Shown one piece after another: positions 9,598-20,423 of a stretch of DNA of 64,000 bases; the stretch's first letter is position 1, and each line of letters opens with the position of its first letter. Under the pieces are notes generated by a model, which was not told the origin of the DNA, ran no database searches, and worked only from the letters and a program-made list of their open reading frames with translations. The DNA is from Ensifer oleiphilus. GTDB taxonomy: Bacteria; Pseudomonadota; Alphaproteobacteria; Rhizobiales; Rhizobiaceae. Where the stretch lies: positions 296,337 through 360,336 of the forward strand of contig NZ_JABWDU010000006.1 in the NCBI RefSeq assembly GCF_013371465.1. The letters run 5' to 3'. A program made the position numbers and the translations under genes.

Positions 9598-10331
9598 GGC
9601 CTGTCCTTCCAACCGGGGACGAGCACCAGCGAGAAATACGGTGCCTCGTCATCGGGCTTTTCCGCAAGCGCCGTCATCGCCGCATTCTTCATCGTGCCAC
9701 GCTCGACATAGACGGCCTGGTCGAGCCGGCCGGAAGCGGCAAGCGCCCGGCGGATCTTCGGCAGGTTGCGCCCGACCTTCATGATCACGGCCGCCTCGGT
9801 ATCGGCGAGGCGTCGACCAAGCTCACCTTCAGCCATGGTGCCTGGCAGCACCGACAGCACGTCGTCGCCCTGAACCAGCGGTAGGCCGGCGAGCGACCAG
9901 CAGCCGGACATGGCAGTGATCCCCGGGATGACCTCGACCGGGAAGCGCCCGGCAAGCCGCACATGCAGGTGCATGTAGGAGCCGTAGAACAGCGGATCGC
10001 CTTCACTCAAAACGGCGACGGTGCGACCGGCGTCGAGATGGCCGGCAACCGCTTCAGCGGAAGCGTTGTAGAAATCGGTGATCTGGCTCTTGTAGGCGCC
10101 GTCGTCCTTGTCGATCTCGGTGGTGACGGGATAGTAGAGCGGCAGCTCGAGAAGACCCGGCTTCAATAACCCCTCGACTACAGCGCGCCCGTTGCCGCTG
10201 CGCCCGGCCTTGGCGAAATAGGCAAGCACGTCCGCCTCGCCCAACGCCTTGACGGCCTTGACCGTCAAAAGCTCCGGATCGCCGGGACCGGTTCCGACGC
10301 CGATCAACCGGCCCACACCCGCGCCGCTCAC
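9594..10331 (-). CDS. cobI: CobI: precorrin-2 C20-methyltransferase
   Basis: A 245-residue SAM-dependent methylase that converts precorrin-2 to precorrin-3A by methylation at C-20, the step that commits the tetrapyrrole to cobalamin. The signature GVGTGPGDPELLTVKAV is at the N-terminus and SEGDPLFYGSYMHL about residue 100. The start is a GTG whose bases overlap the cobH stop (GTGA); a long in-frame extension upstream runs over cobH in another frame and is spurious. The 3' end overlaps the cobJ start. Confidence 0.94.
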   Translation of the reverse strand: MSGAGVGRLIGVGTGPGDPELLTVKAVKALGEADVLAYFAKAGRSGNGRAVVEGLLKPGLLELPLYYPVTTEIDKDDGAYKSQITDFYNASAEAVAGHLDAGRTVAVLSEGDPLFYGSYMHLHVRLAGRFPVEVIPGITAMSGCWSLAGLPLVQGDDVLSVLPGTMAEGELGRRLADTEAAVIMKVGRNLPKIRRALAASGRLDQAVYVERGTMKNAAMTALAEKPDDEAPYFSLVLVPGWKDRP

Positions 10332-10960
10332 AGGCCCGGCCTCGCGAGCGAATTGAGCGCGGCGGCCGTCATGGCGCTGCCGCCGAGGCGCCCGCGTACG
10401 ATGGCAAACGGCACGCCATAGGAATTTTCCGCCAGCGCATCCTTCGATTCCGCCGCACCGACGAAGCCGACCGGCATGCCGATGATCGCGGCCGGCTTCG
10501 GTGCTCCATCGCGCAGCATTTCCAGCAGGTAGAACAGCGCCGTCGGCGCATTGCCGATGGCGACGACGGAGCCGGCCATATGCTCGCTCCACAACTTCAG
10601 CGCTGCAGCCGAGCGCGTATTGCCGATCTCGGCGGCGATGTCCGGTGTGCGTGGATCGCGAAGCGTGCAGATGACCTCGTTGCCGGCAGGGAGGCGCGCC
10701 CGCGTCACGCCGCGCGCCACCATCTCGGCGTCACAGAGGATCGGCGCGCCGTTCTGAAGCGCGCTGCGGGCAGCGCTGACGAAGTCGGGAGAGAACACGA
10801 ACTGCTTCGACGCCTCGACGAGGCCGCAGGCATGTACCATGCGCACCGCGAGGTCGGCTTCCTCGTCGGAAAAGGCGGAAAGGTCGGCTTCTGCCCTGAT
10901 GATGGCGAAGGAACGCTCATAGATGGCGTTGCCATCCCGGATGTAATCATACTCAGGCAT
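10328..10960 (-). CDS. cobH: CobH: precorrin-8X methylmutase
   Basis: A 210-residue CobH/CbiC protein that moves the methyl group from C-11 to C-12 of precorrin-8X to form hydrogenobyrinic acid. The N-terminus (MPEYDYIRDGNAIYERSF) and the MPVGFVGAAESK loop near residue 165 are diagnostic; a histidine at the position of the known catalytic His lies in RMVHACG. It starts two bases after the cobG stop and shares its own stop with the GTG of cobI, so cobG-H-I-J form one tightly coupled unit. Confidence 0.95.
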   Translation of the reverse strand: MPEYDYIRDGNAIYERSFAIIRAEADLSAFSDEEADLAVRMVHACGLVEASKQFVFSPDFVSAARSALQNGAPILCDAEMVARGVTRARLPAGNEVICTLRDPRTPDIAAEIGNTRSAAALKLWSEHMAGSVVAIGNAPTALFYLLEMLRDGAPKPAAIIGMPVGFVGAAESKDALAENSYGVPFAIVRGRLGGSAMTAAALNSLARPGL

Positions 10961-10962
10961 TT

Positions 10963-12333
10963 CTATCCCTGTTCGAACGCAGCCGAGACGCGCGCGGCAC
11001 CCAGCCGTGTAAGACAGGAGCGCGCCGATTCGCCAGCGTCTTTGTTTTTTCGCACCAGTTCGGCCAGCCGTTCCAGCGCGGATTTCATTACATTTTCATC
11101 GGTGTAGGCATTCGCGCCGTCCTTCGCCGCCCCATTTACGACAAGCGCGTATCCTGATGACGCACCCACCAGCGTCAATGCCGACGCCCTCGGCCGGGCA
11201 CAGCCCTTGAGGCAACCGGAGAGATGCACGGTCAATGAGCCGTCGAAGAGATCCGGCACCATTTCCACCCATAGCCGCGCCATTGCCTTGGTGTCCATCC
11301 ATGCGGATGCGCAGCCGGTGCTGCCGGCGCAGGTGGCAATGTGGTTTCGCGGGTCATCCGCTGCGATCCGCAAGCCCTGTGCCAGGGCCAGACGCCGGAC
11401 GATTGCGGCCGCCTCGCGCTCAAGGCCGAGCAAGAAGAAGCCATGCTCGGGCGCCAGTCGGATTTCGCGGGCGCCGAGCTCGCTTGCTTGCTGCAGAAAG
11501 GCGATGAGGTTGGAGGCGTCGATCTGGGCGAAGGCGAGCCCGAGGCCAAGGGCGGTGCCGGCCGAGCCGAGATCGTGCAGGCCGGCAACCGGAGATGCCG
11601 ACGTCAAAGCCGGAACGGACGGCACAGGGCAGGCGTCCAGCGGACAGAGCGCCCGCACCGCATCGATGTCGAGATCCCGACCACGCGCCGCCGGGCCGAT
11701 GGCCGTCAAGGCCTCCAGAATCCGGATAAAGACCGGCACGACAGCCTCGGTTCGAAGCGCGCAAACGGATTGAGCCGTTGCCTCTGTCCCGGCAACCGAC
11801 AGTCCCCACCAGGCATCGTCGCTGCGTCCAAAAGCCTGCAGGCGCAGATCGGCAACCGTATCGCCAAGATGGAACCGGCCGCCGCCATCGATGATAATGG
11901 CGAGCTTCGGCGCCAGCTTCAATGCGGCTCCTCGCGCGGCGATCGCTTCCCGCAGCATCGCCGCGATCACGCGTGGGTCGATGATTTCTTCCGGATCGAT
12001 GCCGGCAAGCGGCGGCGTCTCGATCGCCACGTCGGGAACCACGATTGCGGCTTCACCGATCGCTTCGGCAAGCCCCGGAACGCTCGACGCCTTCAGCCCG
12101 CGGACCTGCAGGTTGCCGCGCGCGGTAATTTCCAAAATACCGTTGCCGAACTGGCGCGCGGCTTTAGCGACATCAGAGAACTGCGAAAGCGTAAGACTGC
12201 CGTCGAGTGGTCGCAACCGCACCAACAGGCCGTCGCCGGTCTGCATCGGGGCTGCCAGCGACGGACAGGCACCGCGCCGCATGGAGGCGGCAGCATCCGT
12301 CGTTTGCGATGTCGGCACGGCACAACTGGTCAT
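10963..12333 (-). CDS. cobG: CobG: precorrin-3B synthase (monooxygenase)
   Basis: A 456-residue member of the nitrite/sulfite-reductase-like family. CobG uses O2 to hydroxylate precorrin-3A, giving precorrin-3B, and marks the aerobic pathway. The N-terminal RRGACPSLAAPMQTGDGLLVR and the C-terminal cysteine-containing LSGCLKGCARPR, part of the siroheme/Fe-S ligand set together with CAGSTGCA, are visible. The start ATG at 12333 agrees with remembered P. denitrificans CobG (MTSC...). No strong Shine-Dalgarno is seen. A gap of 134 bases separates it from cobF. Confidence 0.92.
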   Translation of the reverse strand: MTSCAVPTSQTTDAAASMRRGACPSLAAPMQTGDGLLVRLRPLDGSLTLSQFSDVAKAARQFGNGILEITARGNLQVRGLKASSVPGLAEAIGEAAIVVPDVAIETPPLAGIDPEEIIDPRVIAAMLREAIAARGAALKLAPKLAIIIDGGGRFHLGDTVADLRLQAFGRSDDAWWGLSVAGTEATAQSVCALRTEAVVPVFIRILEALTAIGPAARGRDLDIDAVRALCPLDACPVPSVPALTSASPVAGLHDLGSAGTALGLGLAFAQIDASNLIAFLQQASELGAREIRLAPEHGFFLLGLEREAAAIVRRLALAQGLRIAADDPRNHIATCAGSTGCASAWMDTKAMARLWVEMVPDLFDGSLTVHLSGCLKGCARPRASALTLVGASSGYALVVNGAAKDGANAYTDENVMKSALERLAELVRKNKDAGESARSCLTRLGAARVSAAFEQG

Positions 12334-12467
12334 CGGCAGGTCTTGGTCGCTCCCGGCGTTCGCTCTCTCGGTGGGACTCTTTTCCACAGACGCTATAGCA
12401 CAGGGACAGACGTTGAGAGAGATCAAAGACGACGGGAAAAGCTTTGAGAAAGCAAACGCAAGGTCGC

Positions 12468-13238
12468 CTACTCCTCGAAATCGGCACCCTTGCGCAGGAG
12501 ATAGATATCCATGATCCACCCCATGCGCGCGCGCGCCTGCGCACGTGTCGCCAGGATCTTATCCTTGACGTCGGCAAGACGACCCGAAATGACGATTTCG
12601 TCCGGCGTTCCGAGATAGGCGCCCCAATAGATTTCGGCATCGGGATCCTCGATCCGGCGAAACGCCTGCTCGCCGTCGAGCATGACGACAGAGGTCTGGC
12701 TGCGCGCGGGAAAGCTTTCCGCAAGCCGGCGCCCGGTGGTGATCTCGACCGGCTTGCCGACGAGGTTCAGCGGAATGCGGTGGCTGGCGCAGAGCGCCTG
12801 CAGGCTGGTGATCCCTGGAAGAACGTCGTAGTCGAAGACGATCTTGCCGCGCGCCTTCACCCGCTCGACGATGCGAATGGTGCTGTCGTAGAGCATCGGG
12901 TCGCCCCAGACGAGAAAGGCGCCGGTGCCGTCTTCCCCGAGTTCGCTGCCGATCAGCCGCTCATAGATTTCGGCGATGCGGGCGTGCCAGTCGTCAACGC
13001 TGCCGTCATAGCTGACGCCCTCTGTGCGGCGGACCGGCACGGCGAATTCGACCGTGCGGCTGTCGGCGCGTGTCACGTAGCGCGCGCAGATCTCGCGGCG
13101 CACTTCGGCAAGCTCGGTCTTCTTCTCGCCCTTGGTCGGGATGAACAGCGCGTCGGCACGGTTGAGCGCGTTGATCGCCTGGATGGTCATATGCTCGGGA
13201 TTGCCCGAACCGATGCCGATGATCAGAAGTTTTCGCAC
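12468..13238 (-). CDS. cobF: CobF: precorrin-6A synthase (deacetylating), C1-methyltransferase
   Basis: A 256-residue tetrapyrrole methylase that methylates C-1 and removes the C-1 acetyl group from precorrin-5, giving precorrin-6A. The family N-terminus is IIGIGSGNPEHMTIQA, and VWGDPMLYDST lies near residue 110. The start is GTG, preceded by an AGGGGC ribosome site. It is the first gene of the minus-strand cob run (cobF, cobG, cobH, cobI, cobJ). Together with cobK, cobL and cobM this covers the aerobic conversion of precorrin-2 to hydrogenobyrinic acid; cobA and the later amidation and cobalt-insertion genes lie outside the window. Confidence 0.94.
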   Translation of the reverse strand: MRKLLIIGIGSGNPEHMTIQAINALNRADALFIPTKGEKKTELAEVRREICARYVTRADSRTVEFAVPVRRTEGVSYDGSVDDWHARIAEIYERLIGSELGEDGTGAFLVWGDPMLYDSTIRIVERVKARGKIVFDYDVLPGITSLQALCASHRIPLNLVGKPVEITTGRRLAESFPARSQTSVVMLDGEQAFRRIEDPDAEIYWGAYLGTPDEIVISGRLADVKDKILATRAQARARMGWIMDIYLLRKGADFEE

Positions 13239-13382
13239 GCGCGCCCCTGCCGTTCGTCAAAATGTTGCAGCAACCGTTGCGCGTCTGAGCCGGCGCGTGG
13301 GCCTAGCCTGTGTCTTTGGCGGATCGGCGGTTGAGACGCAAGCTCCACACGCGACAGCGTTTCGGCCGCCAGCGCCATGGCA

Positions 13383-14090
13383 TCAAGGCGACGAAGGCGC
13401 TTCGGGATTTTCGGGCAGCGTCCAGTCGATCGGCTCGAAGCCCTTGGAGACGAGGAATTCATTGGCCTGAGAGAAATGCCGGCAGCCGAGAAAACCGGAA
13501 TGCGCAGACAGCGGCGATGGATGCGGCGCCCGCAGCACCAGGTGGCGCGAGCGGTCGACGAAGGCAGCCTTTTTCTGCGCGTAGGAGCCCCAGAGCAGAA
13601 ACACCACAGGGTGATCGGCCTCGTTGACGGCGCGGATGATCGCGTCGGTGAAGCGCTCCCAGCCGCGTCCCTGATGCGAGGCAGCCTGCCCGCGCTCGAC
13701 GGTCAGCACGCTGTTGAGAAGCAGCACGCCTTGCTTTGCCCAGCTTTCGAGAAAGCCGTGACGGGCCGGCGCAATGCCGAGATCGGTCTTCAGTTCCTTG
13801 TAGATATTGACCAGCGACGGCGGCGTGCGCACACCCGGGAGCACGCTGAAGCAGAGCCCGTGCGCCTGGCCGTCGCCGTGGTAGGGATCCTGTCCGAGGA
13901 TGACGACACGCACCTTGTCGAGCGGCGTCAGGTCGAGGGCGCGAAAATACTCGGATCCTCGCGGAAAGATCTGCCGTCCCTCGTTGCGCGCGGTGAGAAG
14001 GAACTGCTTGAGATCGCCCATGTAGGGGCTGGAAAATTCCGGCTCCAGTGCCGCTTTCCAGCTCTCTTCGAGCTTCATTGCCGTTTCCAT
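13383..14090 (-). CDS. ung: Uracil-DNA glycosylase, family 1
   Basis: A 235-residue Ung that removes uracil from DNA to start base-excision repair. The catalytic motif [13 protein letters not shown] (Asp near residue 68) and the [13 protein letters not shown] leucine-loop motif near residue 190-202 are both intact, as is the [10 protein letters not shown] segment. Two ATG codons are adjacent at 14093 and 14090; the CGGAGG ribosome site is only one base from the first and four from the second, so I take the second. It is divergent from modA across about 200 bases. Confidence 0.95.
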   Translation of the reverse strand: METAMKLEESWKAALEPEFSSPYMGDLKQFLLTARNEGRQIFPRGSEYFRALDLTPLDKVRVVILGQDPYHGDGQAHGLCFSVLPGVRTPPSLVNIYKELKTDLGIAPARHGFLESWAKQGVLLLNSVLTVERGQAASHQGRGWERFTDAIIRAVNEADHPVVFLLWGSYAQKKAAFVDRSRHLVLRAPHPSPLSAHSGFLGCRHFSQANEFLVSKGFEPIDWTLPENPEAPSSP

Positions 14091-14253
14091 CATGCCTCCG
14101 GTCCGGTTCGTTCGCGTACCGCCCGGAATTTAAGCCGATCGGACGCCACCGCAAGCATCAATCCCGCGCCGAGCCGCTGGGTTCACGGCTTTTACTAGCG
14201 CGTTCCAACAGCATTGTATTTCAATGGATAAAACGCTAATCAGAAGGCGATAT

Positions 14254-14277
14254 CGTTATATCCTGAAAAATATCACG
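14254..14277 (+). promoter_or_regulatory. Mo-box (ModE operator) upstream of modABC
   Basis: An inverted repeat CGTTATAT, eight bases, ATATCACG lies 19 bases before the modA ATG. It closely resembles the ModE-binding Mo-box (CGNTATATA-type half sites) known from enterobacteria and Azotobacter. A modE gene is encoded at the end of this same locus, so molybdate-dependent repression of modABC is the expected role. Confidence 0.8.
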
Positions 14278-14295
14278 AACTTGATGGAGGCAAGA

Positions 14296-15105
14296 ATGAT
14301 GAAACAACGCAGACAATGGTTGAAGGGTCTGGGGCTGAAGGCTCTGGCTCTCGCCCTCGGCGTCGCCTGGGCCGGCGTGACCTACGCGCCGAGCGCTGCC
14401 ATGGCCGAAGACAAAGTGACCGTCTTTGCCGCCGCAAGCCTGAAGAACGCGCTCGATGCGATCAACGCCGAATGGCAGAAGGAAAGCGGCAAGGAAACGA
14501 CCGTTTCCTACGCGGCAAGCTCAGCCCTTGCCAAGCAGGTGGAACAGGGCGCGCCCGCTGACGTGTTCATCTCCGCCGATCTCGCCTGGATGGACTATCT
14601 GGCAGAGAAGAAGCTGATCAAGGACAACACGCGCGCCAATCTGCTCGGCAACCGCATCGTGCTCGTCTCCGGCAAGGCGGACGCGCAACCGGTCGACATC
14701 AAGCAGGGCTTCGACCTGGCAGCGCTGATCGGCGACGACCGCCTGGCGATGGGCGCGGTCGATTCCGTGCCGGCCGGCAAGTATGGCAAGGCAGCGCTTG
14801 AAAAGCTCGGCGTCTGGTCGAGCGTTGAACAGAAGGTTGCCGGCGCCGAAAGCGTGCGCGCAGCCCTGCTGCTCGTTTCGCGTGGCGAAGCGCCCTATGG
14901 CATCGTCTACCAGACCGACGCCGCTGCCGATCCGGGCGTCAAGGTCGTCGGAACTTTCCCCGAAGACAGCCACCCGCCGATCATCTATCCGATCGCGATC
15001 ACCACGGACAGCAAGAGCGCCGATGCAGCCGCCTATGTCGACTTCATCAAGTCCGATAAGGCAGCACCGCTCTTTGAGAAGCAGGGCTTCACCATCCTCA
15101 AATAA
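14296..15105 (+). CDS. modA: ModA: periplasmic molybdate-binding protein
   Basis: A 269-residue type II solute-binding protein. Residues 1-37 form a signal peptide (MKQRRQWLKGLG, a hydrophobic run, then AAMA before EDKVTVFAA). The mature start VTVFAAASLKNALD contains the Ala-Ser pair that contacts oxyanion, and PADVFISAD and AMGAVDSVPAGKY are further family motifs. It delivers molybdate to ModBC. GGAGG at 14286-14290 fixes the start at 14296 (or the adjacent ATG at 14299). A Mo-box precedes it. Confidence 0.94.
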   Translation: MMKQRRQWLKGLGLKALALALGVAWAGVTYAPSAAMAEDKVTVFAAASLKNALDAINAEWQKESGKETTVSYAASSALAKQVEQGAPADVFISADLAWMDYLAEKKLIKDNTRANLLGNRIVLVSGKADAQPVDIKQGFDLAALIGDDRLAMGAVDSVPAGKYGKAALEKLGVWSSVEQKVAGAESVRAALLLVSRGEAPYGIVYQTDAAADPGVKVVGTFPEDSHPPIIYPIAITTDSKSADAAAYVDFIKSDKAAPLFEKQGFTILK

Positions 15106-15205
15106 CGTTCGCCTTGCCTGTGCAGAAATAGGCGAAGCATCTATCCTTCTCCAACGCCGCGCGCAGGCTGCGGCGTTGGGCATTTCGACCGGAGGCGGCA
15201 AGACT

Positions 15206-15907
15206 TTGGATTGGTTGGAATTGAGCGACGCGGAATGGGCGGCGATCCTTTTGAGCCTGCGCGTGGCAACGGTTGCGATGGTCGGCAGCCTGCCCTTTGC
15301 GCTTGGGGTCGCCATGCTGCTCGCGCGCGGCCGCTTTTGGGGCAAGACGGTGCTGAACGGCCTCGTGCACATGCCGCTGATCCTGCCACCCGTCGTCACC
15401 GGCTTTCTGCTGCTGCTGCTGTTCGGCCGTCGCGGACCGATCGGCGCGTTTCTGGCCGAGAATTTCGGCCTCGTCTTTTCCTTCCGCTGGACCGGCGCTG
15501 CCCTAGCCTGCGCCGTCATGGCCTTTCCCCTGATGGTGCGCAGCATCCGACTGTCGATCGAGGCGGTCGACCGCAAGCTCGAGGATGCAGCAACCACGCT
15601 CGGTGCCGGACCTGTCTCGGTGTTCTTCACCGTCACCCTGCCGCTGATCCTGCCGGGCATCATCGCCGGCATGGTTCTCGCCTTTGCCAAGGCGATGGGC
15701 GAATTCGGCGCGACGATCACCTTCGTCTCCAACATCCCCGGTGAGACGCAGACGCTGTCGGCCGCGATCTACACCTTCACCCAGGTGCCGGGCGGCGACG
15801 CCGGCGCCATGCGCCTGACGATCATCTCGGTCATCATCTCCATGGCGGCGCTGATGCTCTCGGAACTGCTGGCAACCGCTGCCGCCAAGCGGACGATTGC
15901 CGCATGA
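15206..15907 (+). CDS. modB: ModB: molybdate ABC transporter permease
   Basis: A 233-residue inner-membrane permease with about five helices. The cytoplasmic EAA loop, which docks on the ATPase, is visible as [27 protein letters not shown] (here split across two motifs near residue 130-155). The best start is the TTG at 15206, with GGAGG ten bases upstream; no ATG is available before the first helix. It ends in an ATGA overlap with modC. The 100-base gap after modA has no obvious terminator. Confidence 0.92.
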   Translation: MDWLELSDAEWAAILLSLRVATVAMVGSLPFALGVAMLLARGRFWGKTVLNGLVHMPLILPPVVTGFLLLLLFGRRGPIGAFLAENFGLVFSFRWTGAALACAVMAFPLMVRSIRLSIEAVDRKLEDAATTLGAGPVSVFFTVTLPLILPGIIAGMVLAFAKAMGEFGATITFVSNIPGETQTLSAAIYTFTQVPGGDAGAMRLTIISVIISMAALMLSELLATAAAKRTIAA

Positions 15908-16977
15908 GCCTTCTCGTCGAAGCCCGCCACCGGCTCGGAAATTTCTCCGTCGACGCCGCTTTCACCTCCGATGGCGGCGTCACCGCGCTGTTCGGCCGTT
16001 CTGGCTCGGGCAAGACCTCGCTCATCAACATCATCGCCGGCCTGATGAAGCCTGAAAGCGGCCGCGTGGTGCTCGACGGCGACATCATCGCCGACAGCGA
16101 GCGGCGGATCTTCACACCAGTGCATCGCCGCCGTTTCGGCTACGTCTTTCAGGAAGCCCGCCTGTTTCCGCACTTGAGCGTCGCCAGTAACCTTGCCTAT
16201 GGCCGCTGGTTTGCCGGCAAGCAAGGCAAGGCAGCCGACACGACACGCATCGTCGAGATGCTCGGCATCAGCCATCTGCTCGAGCGCAACCCCTCGGCCC
16301 TGTCGGGCGGCGAACGGCAACGCGTCGCCATCGGCCGTGCTTTGCTGGCCGCGCCGCGCCTGCTTCTGATGGACGAACCGCTCGCAGCGCTTGATGAGGC
16401 CCGCAAGGCCGAAATCCTGCCCTATCTCGAACGATTGCGCGACGATGCCGGTATCCCGATCGTCTATGTCAGCCATTCCGTCAGCGAAGTCGCGCGTCTC
16501 GCGCAGCGGGTCGTGGTGCTCGAAGATGGCCGCGTGAAGGCCTCGGGTGCGGCTGCCGACGTGCTGAGCGCGCCGGCAGCGACGGTCGCCACCGGTCGGC
16601 GCGAAGCGGGCGTTCTGCTAGAAGGCGTGGTCGAGACGCACGACACCACGCATGACCTGACGACGGTGCGCGTCGGCGAGCGGTTGATCCGGGTGCCGAA
16701 AATCGACCTCGCGCCGGGGCACGCCTTGCGCCTGCATATCGCCGCCCGCGACGTCATGCTGGCGACGGCCCGCCCTGAGGGCATCAGCGCGCTCAACGTG
16801 CTGGAGGGGACAATCGTCGAAATGACACCGGGCGAGAATGGCAGCGTCGATATCAGGGTCGATTGCGGCGGCACGACGATCGCATCGCGCATCACCAGCT
16901 TTTCACGCGATGCGCTTCAACTGCATCAGGGAAAGCCGATCCACGCCATCATCAAGTCCGTGGCGATCGATCACTGA
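15904..16977 (+). CDS. modC: ModC: molybdate ABC transporter ATP-binding protein
   Basis: A 357-residue ATPase. Walker [10 protein letters not shown] is at residues 31-39, the signature LSGGERQR near 137, and Walker [15 protein letters not shown] near 155. The C-terminal ~65 residues ([18 protein letters not shown]...) form the molybdate-binding TOBE/Mop domain typical of ModC. It energises uptake of molybdate bound by ModA through ModB. The last 26 bases overlap the 3' end of the convergent modE gene. Confidence 0.94.
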   Translation: MSLLVEARHRLGNFSVDAAFTSDGGVTALFGRSGSGKTSLINIIAGLMKPESGRVVLDGDIIADSERRIFTPVHRRRFGYVFQEARLFPHLSVASNLAYGRWFAGKQGKAADTTRIVEMLGISHLLERNPSALSGGERQRVAIGRALLAAPRLLLMDEPLAALDEARKAEILPYLERLRDDAGIPIVYVSHSVSEVARLAQRVVVLEDGRVKASGAAADVLSAPAATVATGRREAGVLLEGVVETHDTTHDLTTVRVGERLIRVPKIDLAPGHALRLHIAARDVMLATARPEGISALNVLEGTIVEMTPGENGSVDIRVDCGGTTIASRITSFSRDALQLHQGKPIHAIIKSVAIDH

Positions 16978-17344
16978 CCGGCGTCTGATCGGGATCGCGC
17001 GCGTCTTCCAGCCAGGCGAGATCGTCGGCGATAGCCGCCCGCGCCTTTGCCTCCATCTCGCGATAGCGGCGGATCAGCGTCTCGCCGAAAGGGGTCAGCG
17101 CCGCGCCGCCGCCCTGCTTGCCGCCACGCTGGCTTTCGACCGACGGCTCCTTGAACATCCGGTTCAAGGCATCGACCAGCAACCAGGCCCGGCGGTAGGA
17201 CATGTCCATGGCCCGGCCGGCCGCCGAGATCGATCCGGTCTCGCGGATGTGTTCCAGAAGCATGATCTTGCCGCGCCCGAGCCGGTCCTCGGGCGGGAAG
17301 TCGATGCGCAGGATCGGGCGGAGGTCGTCAGGGCGGTCGTTCAT
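16952..17344 (-). CDS. modE: ModE-type regulator, winged-helix domain only
   Basis: A 130-residue LysR-like HTH protein matching the N-terminal DNA-binding half of Mod[40 protein letters not shown]. Classical ModE (about 260 residues) carries two C-terminal molbindin domains that sense molybdate; none is encoded here. The stop is an ordinary one inside modC's 3' end and there is no room for a lost domain, so this is a naturally short form rather than a frameshift. It probably acts on the Mo-box at 14254-14277. Short ModE-like proteins are common in alphaproteobacteria, and how they sense molybdenum is less clear. Confidence 0.85.
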   Translation of the reverse strand: MNDRPDDLRPILRIDFPPEDRLGRGKIMLLEHIRETGSISAAGRAMDMSYRRAWLLVDALNRMFKEPSVESQRGGKQGGGAALTPFGETLIRRYREMEAKARAAIADDLAWLEDARDPDQTPVSDRSPRT

Positions 17345-17529
17345 GCGCGAAACATAGAAGCTTGCGCGGCAAACCGAAAGACTACCCACGGCCAAAGCCG
17401 GGCAGATTTAACGCCTTCCAGTTCAGGCAAACTTCGAATTGATGAGAAAGCAAGAATCCGGGCCTTGATCTGGCAGTGCCGGCATGCACCGATGGCGCGT
17501 CCGCAAACCCCGCCTGAAAGCTCCCTCCC

Positions 17530-18861
17530 ATGCCCGGTCCCACTCTCGATATCGTCGAAACCGATCAGAACCTGCCAGCGAAAGCCGATGTCGTCATCGT
17601 CGGTGGCGGCATCATCGGTATCAGCACCGCGCTGTTTCTGGCAGAGCGCGGCATCGACGTCGTGCTTTGCGAGAAGGGCGTGCCCGGAGCCGAACAGTCG
17701 AGCCGCAACTGGGGCTGGGTGCGCGTCATGGGCCGCGACGAGCGTGAGATACCGCTGGCGATCGAAGCGCTGAAGATCTGGGATACGCTCGATGCCCGCG
17801 TCCGCGGCGAGACCGGTTTTCGCCGCAGCGGCATCCTCTACATTTCCGAGAATGAGACCGACATCGCCAACCGCGATGCCTGGCTGGCGATGGCGAGACC
17901 CTATGGCGTCGACAGCAGGCAGATCGGAGCGGAAGAGACGGAAGCGTTGATGCCGGGCGCCAACATCCGCTACCAGGGTGCCCTGCACACGCCGAGCGAC
18001 GGCCGGGCCGAACCGCAAAAGGCGGTACCGGCGATCGTTGCCGGCGCGCGCCGCGCCGGTGCCCGCATTCTTTCGGGCTGCGCTGTCCGTGGCATCGAGA
18101 GACAAGCCGGGCGCATCAGCGCCGTCGTCACCGAAATGGGTCGGATCGAAACCTCTGGTGTCGTCGTGGCCGGTGGCGCCTGGTCGCGATTGTTGCTCAA
18201 AGGGCTCGGCATCCGGTTACCGCAACTGAAGGTCCGCAACACCGTGCTCCGGACCAGTGCGGTCCCGGGCGGGCCCGAAGGCGCGGGTGCCACGGGCAGC
18301 TACGCCTATCGCAAACGGCTCGACGGTGGCTACACGATTGCCGATGGCGGCGCCAACCTGCATCCTGTCGTGCCCGACAGTTTTGCATTCTTCCGCGATT
18401 TCCAGCCGGCGCGAAAGGCCGAAGGCGATTCCGTACAGGTCGGCCTCAGCGCCCAGAGCTGGCGCGAACTCTTCGAGATCGGCGCCGTTCCGCTCGACCG
18501 CCCGGGTGCTTTCGAGCGGCACCGGGTGCTGGATCCGCAACCGGATCAGCACTCCGTCCTGCGCGCATTCGATGCAGCGAGAGAGGCGCTGCCGTCGCTA
18601 CGCGAGGCGCGGGTGCAGCAGGTCTGGGCGGGCCTGATCGACGTCACGCCCGACGCGGTGCCGGTGATCTCGACGATAGAAACCCAGCCTGGTCTCATCA
18701 TCGCCACAGGATTTTCCGGCCATGGTTTCGGCATCGGCCCGGGTGCCGGGCATCTGGTCGCCGACCTCGTCACCGGCCAGAAACCGATCGTCGACCCCGC
18801 CCCTTTTCGTTTCTCCCGCTTCTCCGACGGCACCCCGATCACCATCGCACCGCCGGTTTGA
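17530..18861 (+). CDS. FAD-dependent oxidoreductase of the D-amino acid oxidase family
   Basis: A 443-residue flavoprotein of the DAO/glycine-oxidase superfamily. The dinucleotide-binding motif VVIVGGGIIGISTALFLAERG is at residues 22-42, and the C-terminal FAD motif is IATGFSGHGFGIGPGAGHLVADL. A tryptophan/arginine-rich segment NWGWVRVMGRD follows the first strand. Enzymes of this type oxidise a secondary amine or D-amino acid; the substrate cannot be inferred and neighbours give no clue. The gene stands alone between modE (divergent) and the bkd operon and lacks a purine-rich ribosome site before its ATG, so the true start may differ slightly. Confidence 0.8.
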   Translation: MPGPTLDIVETDQNLPAKADVVIVGGGIIGISTALFLAERGIDVVLCEKGVPGAEQSSRNWGWVRVMGRDEREIPLAIEALKIWDTLDARVRGETGFRRSGILYISENETDIANRDAWLAMARPYGVDSRQIGAEETEALMPGANIRYQGALHTPSDGRAEPQKAVPAIVAGARRAGARILSGCAVRGIERQAGRISAVVTEMGRIETSGVVVAGGAWSRLLLKGLGIRLPQLKVRNTVLRTSAVPGGPEGAGATGSYAYRKRLDGGYTIADGGANLHPVVPDSFAFFRDFQPARKAEGDSVQVGLSAQSWRELFEIGAVPLDRPGAFERHRVLDPQPDQHSVLRAFDAAREALPSLREARVQQVWAGLIDVTPDAVPVISTIETQPGLIIATGFSGHGFGIGPGAGHLVADLVTGQKPIVDPAPFRFSRFSDGTPITIAPPV

Positions 18862-20422
<1,561 letters not shown>

Positions 20423-20423
20423 T

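Noticed and set aside
12334..12467. Possible cobalamin riboswitch before cobG (minus strand ends in AGACCTGCC just before the ATG, with TATAGC upstream)
   Set aside because: The core elements of the class (GCCACTG box and the CC-GG-GCTGCCCCCGC region) are absent and the gap is too short for a full aptamer.
16952..17344. ModE truncated by frameshift from a full-length ancestor
   Set aside because: The stop lies inside the modC 3' end and no molbindin-like frame follows, so the short form is intact.
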